A stretch of DNA of 64,000 nt, taken from assembly GCF_023006505.1 (NCBI RefSeq), contig NZ_JALBGV010000011.1, forward strand, positions 1-64,000, given 5' to 3'. The position numbers and the translations under genes are program-made. Each line of letters begins with the position of its first letter. The first letter of the stretch is position 1. The DNA comes from Neorhizobium sp. SHOUNA12A. GTDB taxonomy: Bacteria > Pseudomonadota > Alphaproteobacteria > Rhizobiales > Rhizobiaceae. Shown one piece after another: positions 1 through 7,271 of this stretch. The notes below the pieces were generated by a model. The model made no database searches and had not been told where the DNA came from. It worked only from the letters and a program-made list of their open reading frames with translations.

Positions 1-153
1 GACCCAGGCTCTGCCACGGGCTTGATGTCCCAAGGGAGGTTCGGTCTCCCATCCGCCACCGCATCTGGCAGTAAATCGCCAAAAGCGGATAAAGGGAAGT
101 TACAAGGGGGGTGCTGCGGGCACTCTTCTGCAGTTGAGTTCGCTGCACCGCCG

Positions 154-197
154 CCCTCTGTCACCTCCGGTGACATCTCCCACAAAGGGGGAGATTG
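154..197. repeat. RIME-like double palindrome
   Basis: Two adjacent stem-loops: TGTCACC/GGTGACA (159-165 with 169-175) and ATCTCCC/GGGAGAT (175-181 with 189-195). This architecture (CTCTG, short palindrome, then a CTCCC/GGGAG palindrome) matches the palindromes at 20554-20600 inside nasA and resembles the RIME elements known from Rhizobium intergenic regions. It sits just after the stop of the sulfoquinovosidase gene and could end or protect that transcript. The family assignment is from memory of the motif. The rest of 1-153 shows no supportable gene. Confidence 0.6.
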
Positions 198-215
198 GGA
201 ATTTACCGCAGCGCC

Positions 216-2207
216 TCACATTTCCCTCAACGCCGCAAACATCTCCGCAAAAGCCGCATCCGTCCGATAAAAGACCGGCGGACAACCGATCGGCGACGCA
301 ACCGTCACCTCTTCCCCGCCTGCATATTCGACGCCGCTCCATACATGCACCCACCTCGCCCCTTCCGGCAGATAAACGTTCCGCACATCCTGCGCCGCAT
401 GCCAGACCGGTGCCACCAGCAGTTCCGGGCCGTAAAGATAGGCATCCTGAATGGCGTAGGTCTTCGGGTCATGCTCGTAATGCAGAAAGAGCGGCCGCTG
501 CACCGGCAGGCCACGGGCGGCGGCTTCCTTGGACAGCGTCTTCAGGTACGGCGTCAGGTGCACGTAGATCCGCGTCATCCGGGCGAAATGCTCCAGCACT
601 TCCGGGTCCTGGTCGATCTGGATATTGTCGCGCGGACGGTTGCCCTCGTGGCTGCGCATGACCGGTGTGAAGGCCGCCATCTCGGCCCAGCGCATCAGCA
701 GTTCCGGGGTGCGGACATTGCCGAACAGGCTCGTATAACCGCCGATATCGGAATGATGATAGGCGTTTCCGAGCAGGCCAGACGAGAGGGCTGCGCACAT
801 CACCGTGACGAGCCCGTCATGGCGCGAGAAGTCCACCGACTGGTCGCCACCCCACAGCAGCGGGCAATGTTTCTGCACGCCGGTAAAGCCGGCCCGCATG
901 AAGAACAGCGCCTCGCCCGTCTTGCCGCGGCTGGCGATCGCCTTGGCGTTGACTTCGGCCCAGAGAGTCGGCCAGGCATTGTGCATCAGCTTGGCATCGA
1001 TGCCGTTCGCAAGTTCCACATCGATCGGCAGGTATTCGCCGAAATCGGCCATCCAGCCGGTCAGCCCGAAATCCAGCATACGGCGGCCGATGACCTCCTC
1101 GGCGAACCAATCGGCCGCTTGCCGGTTGGTGAAATCGACGACGCCGCAATCGAACTCGCCGAAATCGACGATCGCCGTGCGGCCGAGCGGGTCCTTGGCG
1201 AAATAACCCGCGGCTTCCGCTTCCGGAAACAGCGAACCGTCGACGCAGAGATAGGGATTGACGTAACCGAGGAAACGGATGCCTTCGCCGTTCAGTTCGG
1301 CGATCCGCTCGTGCAGACCCGGATAACGCTGATCGTTCGCCTGCCAATCCCAGAACAACCGCGATCCGAACGAGGTCTGGCGAAGCCCGACCCAATCCTC
1401 GCACCAGAGACCGGAGACCTGCACGCCGGCATTGCGCATCTTTTCCAGCCGCTCGAAGGAATTGACGCCGTCCTTGAGGCCAATGATCGCGCCTTTGTAG
1501 ACCCAGTCCGGCAGTTCCGGCTGCCGCCCGAACCGCAGCGACAGGGCCTCGACCAGCTCGACGAAATTCGGTGCGGCAAACAGCTCGATCCGCTCCGGCA
1601 CCGCCCAGGTTTCGATCTCGTGAAAGGTCTTGCGCCGGAAATCGAAGACGGAATAGGCGGCCGTCTCCACATGCAGCGCATAGCGCGCCGAAGAAATGTA
1701 GGTCGGCTGCGGGTAGTTGGTGTTGTAATAGTCGCCGCCCGCCTTGTCCTTCAGGTCTGACTTGAAGGTGATCTCACTCGTCTTGTCGCGACCAACGCCG
1801 GGCTCCGAGGTCCACAGCGGAAAGCGGCGTCCGCGCATGTCGAAATAGGACATCTGCTCGCCGCCGCCCCAGACATGCTCGTCGTTGTCCGCATGAATTC
1901 GGATCCAGAAGCGGTTGATCGTTTCGTCCAATGACCGGAAATGCACGGCCGTTTCCGAGACGGTCAGTTCCAGGCGCGGCGCCCGGCCCTCGGCCTCAGA
2001 AAGGTTGATCGTGTTGCCGTCGATATCCGCGTGGCGCAATGCGCTGCGCTCGACGATGTAATCCTCGACCTCGAAATTGCCGCGGTACATGTCCATCCGC
2101 TCCTGCCCATGGCCGACGAATATGCAGGGCGAGGCAGCGCTGTGCCGCAGGATGCTGCGGCCATTCAGCGATATGGAAAAACCGTCTTGTGTCGTTTCGA
2201 ATTTCAT
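216..2207 (-). CDS. smoI: Sulfoquinovosidase, GH31 family
   Basis: A 663-residue glycoside hydrolase family 31 protein expected to hydrolyse sulfoquinovosyl glycosides, such as sulfoquinovosyl glycerol from plant sulfolipid, to free sulfoquinovose. The likely nucleophile is D388 in GWMADFGEYLP and the acid/base is D455 in WGGDQSVDF. R283 and W286 in GSRLFWDW and Y491 in DIGGYT fit the sulfonate-recognition residues that separate sulfoquinovosidases (E. coli YihQ, Agrobacterium SmoI) from ordinary alpha-glucosidases. No signal peptide is seen, so it is probably cytosolic. The start at 2207 removes an out-of-character basic N-terminal extension and leaves 22 bp to the upstream GntR gene, with which it is probably co-transcribed. 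Identity as a sulfoquinovosidase is strong because of these residues and the neighbouring smoCBA genes. Confidence 0.92.
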   Translation of the reverse strand: MKFETTQDGFSISLNGRSILRHSAASPCIFVGHGQERMDMYRGNFEVEDYIVERSALRHADIDGNTINLSEAEGRAPRLELTVSETAVHFRSLDETINRFWIRIHADNDEHVWGGGEQMSYFDMRGRRFPLWTSEPGVGRDKTSEITFKSDLKDKAGGDYYNTNYPQPTYISSARYALHVETAAYSVFDFRRKTFHEIETWAVPERIELFAAPNFVELVEALSLRFGRQPELPDWVYKGAIIGLKDGVNSFERLEKMRNAGVQVSGLWCEDWVGLRQTSFGSRLFWDWQANDQRYPGLHERIAELNGEGIRFLGYVNPYLCVDGSLFPEAEAAGYFAKDPLGRTAIVDFGEFDCGVVDFTNRQAADWFAEEVIGRRMLDFGLTGWMADFGEYLPIDVELANGIDAKLMHNAWPTLWAEVNAKAIASRGKTGEALFFMRAGFTGVQKHCPLLWGGDQSVDFSRHDGLVTVMCAALSSGLLGNAYHHSDIGGYTSLFGNVRTPELLMRWAEMAAFTPVMRSHEGNRPRDNIQIDQDPEVLEHFARMTRIYVHLTPYLKTLSKEAAARGLPVQRPLFLHYEHDPKTYAIQDAYLYGPELLVAPVWHAAQDVRNVYLPEGARWVHVWSGVEYAGGEEVTVASPIGCPPVFYRTDAAFAEMFAALREM

Positions 2208-2229
2208 CTTGTCGGTACTCGATTGTTGT

Positions 2230-2934
2230 CTACCGCAGCCGCGATACGTATCGCGCCACGGAATGGTCGAACCATGTGCGGGAAACCTCGGCCAGTGCGC
2301 CATCCTGTGCCTGGCTCGTCCGGAGCACATGGGGGATCGGCGCACCCGGCTTCTGGCCGAAGGCCGGCGGCGCCCAGTCGGGCACGGTGCCGAGGTCGAT
2401 CTTGTCTTCCGCCCTGACGATCCAAAGACCCAGCCGCGTGCGGTAGAAGAGGTAGAGGGATTCCGACAGGTCTTCCGGGGTGATCGCCGCCACATAGGAA
2501 CCGTCGAGCCAGATCTCCTCGAGCGCCGCCACCTTGCCAGACAGCCGACGAATGCGGCGGATGCGATGGCCCTCCGGCGAAAAGCCGAACCTCGGCAGGT
2601 CCTTGGGTTTGTCGAGCCGCATCACATCGAGCAATTCCGCGGTCGGCAGACCGCCGCCCTGGATCAGTTCCAGCCGGAACATCGCATAAACGCTCTTCGG
2701 ATCACTGATCGCCCGGACATAGTTTCCGGACCCCTGCACCCGTTCCAGCAGCCCGCGGTTCTGCAGTTCCGCCAGCGCCTTGCGCAGCGTGCCGACCGCA
2801 ATGCCGAGCTGCACCGCCATGTCGCGCTCCGGCGCCAGCTTCTCCCCGTCGACAAGCCGGCCGGCCGCGATATCGCGAACCAGAAGTTCGGCGATTTGCA
2901 GATAGATCGGCAGGCTGCCCGGATAACTGTCCAT
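2230..2934 (-). CDS. GntR/HutC-family transcriptional regulator of the smo cluster
   Basis: A 234-residue regulator with an N-terminal winged helix of GntR type (residues about 8-70, with PIYLQIAELLVRDI, GEKLAPERDMA and GTLRKALAEL) followed by a UTRA-type effector domain of the HutC subfamily. It is divergent from smoC and lies 22 bp ahead of the sulfoquinovosidase gene, so it is well placed to control both transcription units. The effector is not visible from the sequence; sulfoquinovose or a derivative is an inference from context. It corresponds in role to the regulator of the Agrobacterium smo cluster, but orthology was not tested, so no symbol is given. A candidate operator lies at 2969-2989. 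Confidence 0.85.
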   Translation of the reverse strand: MDSYPGSLPIYLQIAELLVRDIAAGRLVDGEKLAPERDMAVQLGIAVGTLRKALAELQNRGLLERVQGSGNYVRAISDPKSVYAMFRLELIQGGGLPTAELLDVMRLDKPKDLPRFGFSPEGHRIRRIRRLSGKVAALEEIWLDGSYVAAITPEDLSESLYLFYRTRLGLWIVRAEDKIDLGTVPDWAPPAFGQKPGAPIPHVLRTSQAQDGALAEVSRTWFDHSVARYVSRLR

Positions 2935-2968
2935 AAGCCGCTCCCCCTCCCCGAGGAATGACGCATCG

Positions 2969-2989
2969 AAATTGATACACTATTGATTT
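2969..2989. promoter_or_regulatory. Candidate GntR operator between regulator and smoC
   Basis: A 21-bp interrupted dyad in the 103-bp divergent intergenic region. The outer arms are AAAT (2969-2972) and ATTT (2986-2989), the inner arms ATA (2975-2977) and TAT (2981-2983), around a central CAC. Its symmetry and AT-rich character fit a GntR dimer site, and the position would let one site control both directions. No experimental support. Confidence 0.45.
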
Positions 2990-3037
2990 ACACGAACGCG
3001 GATGATATTCAAGTCCCAGGAGTCGAGGAGAATTTTG

Positions 3038-4195
3038 ATGACCGTCGTGCCCATAACATCACAGGATCTCGATGCCGCCGAGGTATCGTGGTTCGCCGCT
3101 CTGTGCTCAGACGACTACGCCTATCTCGGCGTCCCGGATGACGCGTTGAAGTCCAGCTGGGAACATTGCTCCGACATCGTCCAGCGCGCCGAGACGCTCG
3201 GTTTCCGCAACATCCTCTGCCCTTCGTCTTACCAGGTCGGCCAGGACACGCTGAGCTTCGCCGCAGCCGCCTCGCAAATCACGAACCGGATCAATCTGCT
3301 GGCTGCCATCCGTTGCGGTGAGATGCAGCCGATCATGCTTGCCCGCACGGTCGCCACGCTCGACCACATGCTGAAGGGCCGGCTGACGCTCAACGTCATC
3401 AGCTCCGATTTCCCCGGCGAAGTCGCCGACAGCGCCTTCCGTTATCGCCGCAGCCACGAGGTCGTGCAAATCCTCCGCCAGGCCTGGACCCGCGACACGA
3501 TCGACCACGAGGGCGAGGTCTACAATTTCAAGGGTATCACCACCGAGCCCGCCCGCCCCTACCAGCAGAACGGCGGCCCGCTTCTCTATTTCGGCGGCTA
3601 TTCGCCGGATGCGCTAGAGCTCTGCGGCGCCCAGTGCGACGTCTACCTGATGTGGCCGGAAACCAGGGACCAGTTGGTCGAACGCATGAAGGCGGTCCAT
3701 GCCCGCGCCTCGGCCCATGGCCGGACGCTGGACTACGGCCTGCGCGTCCACATGATCGTTCGCGACACAGAGAAGGAGGCCCGCGAATACGCGGAACACC
3801 TCGTCTCCAAGCTGGACGACGAATACGGCCAGTTGATCCGCAGCCGCGCCCATGACAGCACCTCGCTCGGCGTTTCGCATCAGGCGAAGGCCCGCGAACT
3901 CGCCGACAAGTTCGGCTACGTCGAACCTCACCTCTGGACCGGCATCGGTCGGGCTCGCTCCGGCTGCGGCGCGGCACTTGTCGGCTCCGCCGACCAGGTG
4001 CTTTCGGAAATCGAGGCGTATAAAAAGATGGGCATCCGGGCCTTCATCTTTTCGGGCTACCCGCATCTCGACGAGGCGGAACATTTCGGCCAGAAAGTCT
4101 TGCCCGAGCTCAAGACCTGTTCGCTGCCGCATGCCTATGGCCGCGTGCCGGCCGAGACACCCCCAACGCCGCTCGGCAACGGGAGACGACACTGA
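3038..4195 (+). CDS. smoC: FMNH2-dependent sulfoquinovose monooxygenase
   Basis: A 385-residue bacterial luciferase-like (SsuD-type) flavin monooxygenase. In the sulfo-SMO pathway this enzyme uses reduced FMN and O2 to cleave the C-S bond of sulfoquinovose, giving sulfite and 6-oxo-glucose. The protein shows a TIM-barrel flavin monooxygenase pattern, including RINLLAAIRCGEMQP, ARTVATLDHMLKGRLTLNV and YRRSHEVVQILRQAW. The ATG at 3038 is preferred over an upstream start at 3002 because GAGGAG lies at 3025-3030 with good spacing. The stop overlaps the start of the next gene by one base. An alkanesulfonate monooxygenase is possible from the sequence alone; the sulfoquinovosidase and sugar-aldehyde reductase neighbours favour sulfoquinovose. 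Confidence 0.88.
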   Translation: MTVVPITSQDLDAAEVSWFAALCSDDYAYLGVPDDALKSSWEHCSDIVQRAETLGFRNILCPSSYQVGQDTLSFAAAASQITNRINLLAAIRCGEMQPIMLARTVATLDHMLKGRLTLNVISSDFPGEVADSAFRYRRSHEVVQILRQAWTRDTIDHEGEVYNFKGITTEPARPYQQNGGPLLYFGGYSPDALELCGAQCDVYLMWPETRDQLVERMKAVHARASAHGRTLDYGLRVHMIVRDTEKEAREYAEHLVSKLDDEYGQLIRSRAHDSTSLGVSHQAKARELADKFGYVEPHLWTGIGRARSGCGAALVGSADQVLSEIEAYKKMGIRAFIFSGYPHLDEAEHFGQKVLPELKTCSLPHAYGRVPAETPPTPLGNGRRH

Positions 4196-5103
4196 TGGCC
4201 CCTCATCACCTAGACCGCATTCAACTTTCGCCCGATCTCCAGCTCAGCCGCCTCGTTTATGGCATGTGGCGGATCGGCGACGATGCTGATACCTCGCCGA
4301 AACATGTTCAGGCGAAGATCGAAGCCTGCCTGGCGCAGGGCATCACCACCATGGACCAGGCCGATATCTATGGCGGCTATACGGCGGAAGCGATTTTGGG
4401 CGGGGCGCTGAAGGCCTCGCCTTCGCTGCGCGACAAAATCGAGATCGTCACCAAATGCGGCATCGTCGCGCCGGCTGGCCGCCACTCCGCCGTCCGCGGC
4501 AAGCACTACGATACGAGCGCTGCCCATATCACCGCCTCGGTCGAGGCCTCGCTACGTGACATGGCGACGGACTATATCGATCTGCTGCTGATCCACCGGC
4601 CCGACCCGTTGATGGATCCGGACGAAACCGGCCCGGCGCTCGATGCACTGGTCGTATCCGGCAAGGTGCGTGCCGTCGGCGTCTCGAATTTCCGCCCCTG
4701 GGACTTCTCGCTGCTGCAATCCTCCATGGAAGCCGAACTCGTCACCAACCAGATCGAGATCAGCCTCCTCGCTGCCGAGGTATTCACCAATGGCGATCTT
4801 GCCTATCTGCAGGAGCGCAATATCGCGCCGATGGCCTGGTCACCGCTCGCCCGCGGCGGCATTTTCAAACCCGAACACCAGCCTTTGATGGCCGTGCTGG
4901 AACGGGTGGCGGCAGAGCAAGGCGTCGATGCGTCGGCTGTGGCGCTCGCCTGGCTGCTGCATCACCCGGCAAACATTCTTCCGATCATCGGAACCAACAA
5001 TATCGCCCGCATCGCGACGAGCGCGGACGCCACCAAGGTGACGATCGACCGTCAGACCTGGTTCGAACTCTACACAGCCGCAATCGGAAAGCAGGTGCCA
5101 TGA
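4195..5103 (+). CDS. smoB: Aldo-keto reductase, probable 6-oxo-glucose reductase
   Basis: A 302-residue aldo-keto reductase. In the sulfoquinovose monooxygenase pathway SmoB reduces 6-oxo-glucose to glucose with NADPH. The catalytic tetrad is visible: D and Y in MDQADIYGGY, K in VTKCGI and H in LLIHRPDP. The barrel continues through AVGVSNF and MAWSPLARGG. The ATG overlaps the smoC stop (TGATG) and the 3' end overlaps the flavin reductase start by four bases, so the three genes are translationally coupled. The family is certain; the substrate is inferred from the gene set. Confidence 0.87.
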   Translation: MAPHHLDRIQLSPDLQLSRLVYGMWRIGDDADTSPKHVQAKIEACLAQGITTMDQADIYGGYTAEAILGGALKASPSLRDKIEIVTKCGIVAPAGRHSAVRGKHYDTSAAHITASVEASLRDMATDYIDLLLIHRPDPLMDPDETGPALDALVVSGKVRAVGVSNFRPWDFSLLQSSMEAELVTNQIEISLLAAEVFTNGDLAYLQERNIAPMAWSPLARGGIFKPEHQPLMAVLERVAAEQGVDASAVALAWLLHHPANILPIIGTNNIARIATSADATKVTIDRQTWFELYTAAIGKQVP

Positions 5104-5636
5104 TGATCACTGCCGACACCGCAAGCATATCCAGCGAACAGATCTTCATTCCGGATGCGTCGACCGCGCGGCATTATCGCAACGCGCTCGGGGCGTTCAC
5201 GACCGGTGTGACTGTGGTGACGGCAACAACGCCGGATGGTCCGATCGGCATGACGGTCAACAGCTTCACCTCGGTGTCGCTCGATCCGCCGCTGGTTCTC
5301 TGGTCGCCGGCAAAGAGCTCGTCTCGTCATGGCGCCTTCACGGCGGCGAACCATTTCGCCATCCATGTGCTCAGCGCCGAACAGGATCTGCTCAGCGCCC
5401 GGTTCACCCGCGGCGGTCTCGGCTTTGAGGAGCTTTGCTGGAACCTGAACCGTGAAGGCGTGCCGGTCATACCCGGCACGCTCGCCCGTTTCGAATGCGA
5501 GCTGTCCTCGATGCACGATGCCGGCGATCATACGCTGATCCTCGGCCGCGTGCTGCGCGCAGCCCACCGCGAAGGCGATCCGCTGTGTTTTTCGCGCGGC
5601 ACTTTCGGCCGTTTCGCAAGCACCACCAGCCAGTAA
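5100..5636 (+). CDS. smoA: Flavin reductase supplying FMNH2 to SmoC
   Basis: A 178-residue flavin reductase of the HpaC-like domain family (YRNALGAFTTGVTVVTA, MTVNSFTSVSLDPPLV, FAIHVLS). It would reduce FMN with NAD(P)H for the two-component monooxygenase SmoC. It starts at an ATGA overlap with smoB; a second ATG at 5103 is an alternative start. It is the last gene of the rightward smo unit. No clear terminator follows, and about 90 bp separate it from the aminotransferase gene. No sugar transporter of the smoEFGH type is present here, so uptake genes must lie left of position 1 or elsewhere. Confidence 0.87.
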   Translation: MMITADTASISSEQIFIPDASTARHYRNALGAFTTGVTVVTATTPDGPIGMTVNSFTSVSLDPPLVLWSPAKSSSRHGAFTAANHFAIHVLSAEQDLLSARFTRGGLGFEELCWNLNREGVPVIPGTLARFECELSSMHDAGDHTLILGRVLRAAHREGDPLCFSRGTFGRFASTTSQ

Positions 5637-5729
5637 ACAATAAAATCCGACACGGGAAATATTGACCCGCGGGCGCGGTTGGGCCAAGTCAGTTTTGCGA
5701 CAAACCAGCCAGGACCGACAGGGCAATTC

Positions 5730-6899
5730 ATGACAATCATCAGACCGGAGATCAGCGCCCGCGCCGCAGCAGCGCCCCGCAGCGGCATTGGCGAAATCGT
5801 CACCTATGCCCGAGGCCGCGAAAACCTGATGCCACTCTGGATCGGCGAAGGCGATCTGCCGACGCCCGATTTCATTACCCGCGCCGCCAGCGAAGCCCTG
5901 CTCGCCGGTGAGACCTTCTACACCTGGACGCAGGGCATCCCGGCGCTCCGCGAGTCGATCGTACGTTATTACCAGCGGCACTATGGACGGGACCTGTCGG
6001 TCGACAACATCTATGTCACCGGCTCCGGCATGCAGTCGATCGTGCTCGCCATCCAGACGGTGGCCTCCGCCGGCAACGAGATCGTTTACCTCTCTCCTGC
6101 CTGGCCGAATGTCGTCAACGCCATCGGTGTTTCGGAAGCCAAGCCGGTGACCGTCGAACTCGACTTTACCGACGGTCGCTGGGCGCTCGATATCGACCGG
6201 CTGAAGGCGGCGATCACCCCGAAGACCAGCGCCCTCTTCATCAACTCGCCCTCCAACCCGACCGGCTGGACCGCGACGCAAGACGACCTCAAGGCCGTCC
6301 TTGAACTCGCCCGCAAGCATGGCCTGTGGATCGTCGCCGACGAGATCTACGGCCTCTATTATTTCGAAGGCGCCCGCGCGCCGTCTTTCATGGACGTCAT
6401 GGAGCCGGAAGACCGGATCATCTTCGCCAATTCCTTCTCGAAGAACTGGTGCATGACCGGCTGGCGGATCGGCTGGATGGTCGCGCCCGCTGAAATCGGC
6501 CAGACGCTGACCAACCTCATCCAGTATTCGACCTCGGGCGTCGCCCAGTTCATGCAGAAGGGCGCGATTGCCGCACTTGAGCAGGGCGACGAATTCGTCC
6601 GCACCAATATCGAGCGGGCGCGAAAATCCCGCGACATCCTCTGCGACGCGCTGATCGCCACCAACCGGGTGGAAACGCTGAAACCGGCGGGCGCACTTTA
6701 TGCCTTCCTGAAGATCGACGGCGTCACCGACAGCCGCGAGGAAGCCTTCAGGATCGTCGACAAGACCGGTGTCGGCCTTGCCCCGGGAACCGCCTTCGGC
6801 CCAGGCGGCCAGGGTTTCATGCGGGCCTGTTTCCTGCGCGATCCGTTGCAGGTCGAGGATGCCGCGAACCGGCTCAGCGATTATATCCGCAGCCGGTAA
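5730..6899 (+). CDS. Class I/II PLP-dependent aminotransferase
   Basis: A 389-residue fold-type I aminotransferase of the aspartate aminotransferase group. The SPSNPTG motif, the VADEIY aspartate and tyrosine that contact the cofactor, the PLP lysine in SFSKNWCMTGWR, and the late arginine in FMRACF are all present. The substrate cannot be told from the sequence. The ATG at 5730 was chosen because the family alignment begins about there (TIIRPEISARAAAAPRSG) and AGGACCGACAGGG lies just upstream; an ORF start at 5679 adds 17 residues of doubtful character. It may be transcribed with the preceding flavin reductase gene, but a link to sulfoquinovose metabolism is not established. Confidence 0.85.
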   Translation: MTIIRPEISARAAAAPRSGIGEIVTYARGRENLMPLWIGEGDLPTPDFITRAASEALLAGETFYTWTQGIPALRESIVRYYQRHYGRDLSVDNIYVTGSGMQSIVLAIQTVASAGNEIVYLSPAWPNVVNAIGVSEAKPVTVELDFTDGRWALDIDRLKAAITPKTSALFINSPSNPTGWTATQDDLKAVLELARKHGLWIVADEIYGLYYFEGARAPSFMDVMEPEDRIIFANSFSKNWCMTGWRIGWMVAPAEIGQTLTNLIQYSTSGVAQFMQKGAIAALEQGDEFVRTNIERARKSRDILCDALIATNRVETLKPAGALYAFLKIDGVTDSREEAFRIVDKTGVGLAPGTAFGPGGQGFMRACFLRDPLQVEDAANRLSDYIRSR

Positions 6900-6928
6900 T
6901 CCGCCGGAGCCATCGATCCGGGTGCCAC

Positions 6929-7258
6929 ATGACTAGAATTCTATTGATCCTTGTCGTCACTCTGGCGAGCTTCGGTCCCGCCCGTGCCGAGGATGCTGAA
7001 GTCGAAGCCTGGGCCAAGGAAAAATGCGTCCGCTACGAGCGCGCCTGGAACCGGGCCAAGGATTTCATTGGGCTCGAGGGCGTTAGCGCCGAGTTCATCA
7101 AAGGCAACGAAAAGTTCATCGCCGATGGCTGTTCGAGCGGTGCGGACGTCTGCCCGCGCTCGCCCAAGGAGATCGAGCTCGCCAATGCGCTGACCATGGC
7201 GGCGATGAATTTCGGCACCGCGAGCAGTTTCCTGCCCTTCATCTGCCGCCAGCGGTAA
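6929..7258 (+). CDS. Small secreted protein of unknown function
   Basis: A 109-residue protein with a clear Sec signal peptide (MTRILLILVVTLASFGPARA, cleavage after ARA). The mature part of about 89 residues has four cysteines, in KEKCVRY, DGCSSG, DVCPRS and FICRQR, so one or two periplasmic disulfides are possible. No family was recognised. It starts 29 bp after the aminotransferase stop and ends 13 bp before the converging ftsK-like gene. Confidence 0.7.
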   Translation: MTRILLILVVTLASFGPARAEDAEVEAWAKEKCVRYERAWNRAKDFIGLEGVSAEFIKGNEKFIADGCSSGADVCPRSPKEIELANALTMAAMNFGTASSFLPFICRQR

Positions 7259-7271
7259 GGGCTGCCGGCGA

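Noticed and set aside
195-1760. A 521-codon plus-strand frame opposite the sulfoquinovosidase gene
   Set aside because: Antisense shadow; the minus-strand frame has all GH31 catalytic motifs.
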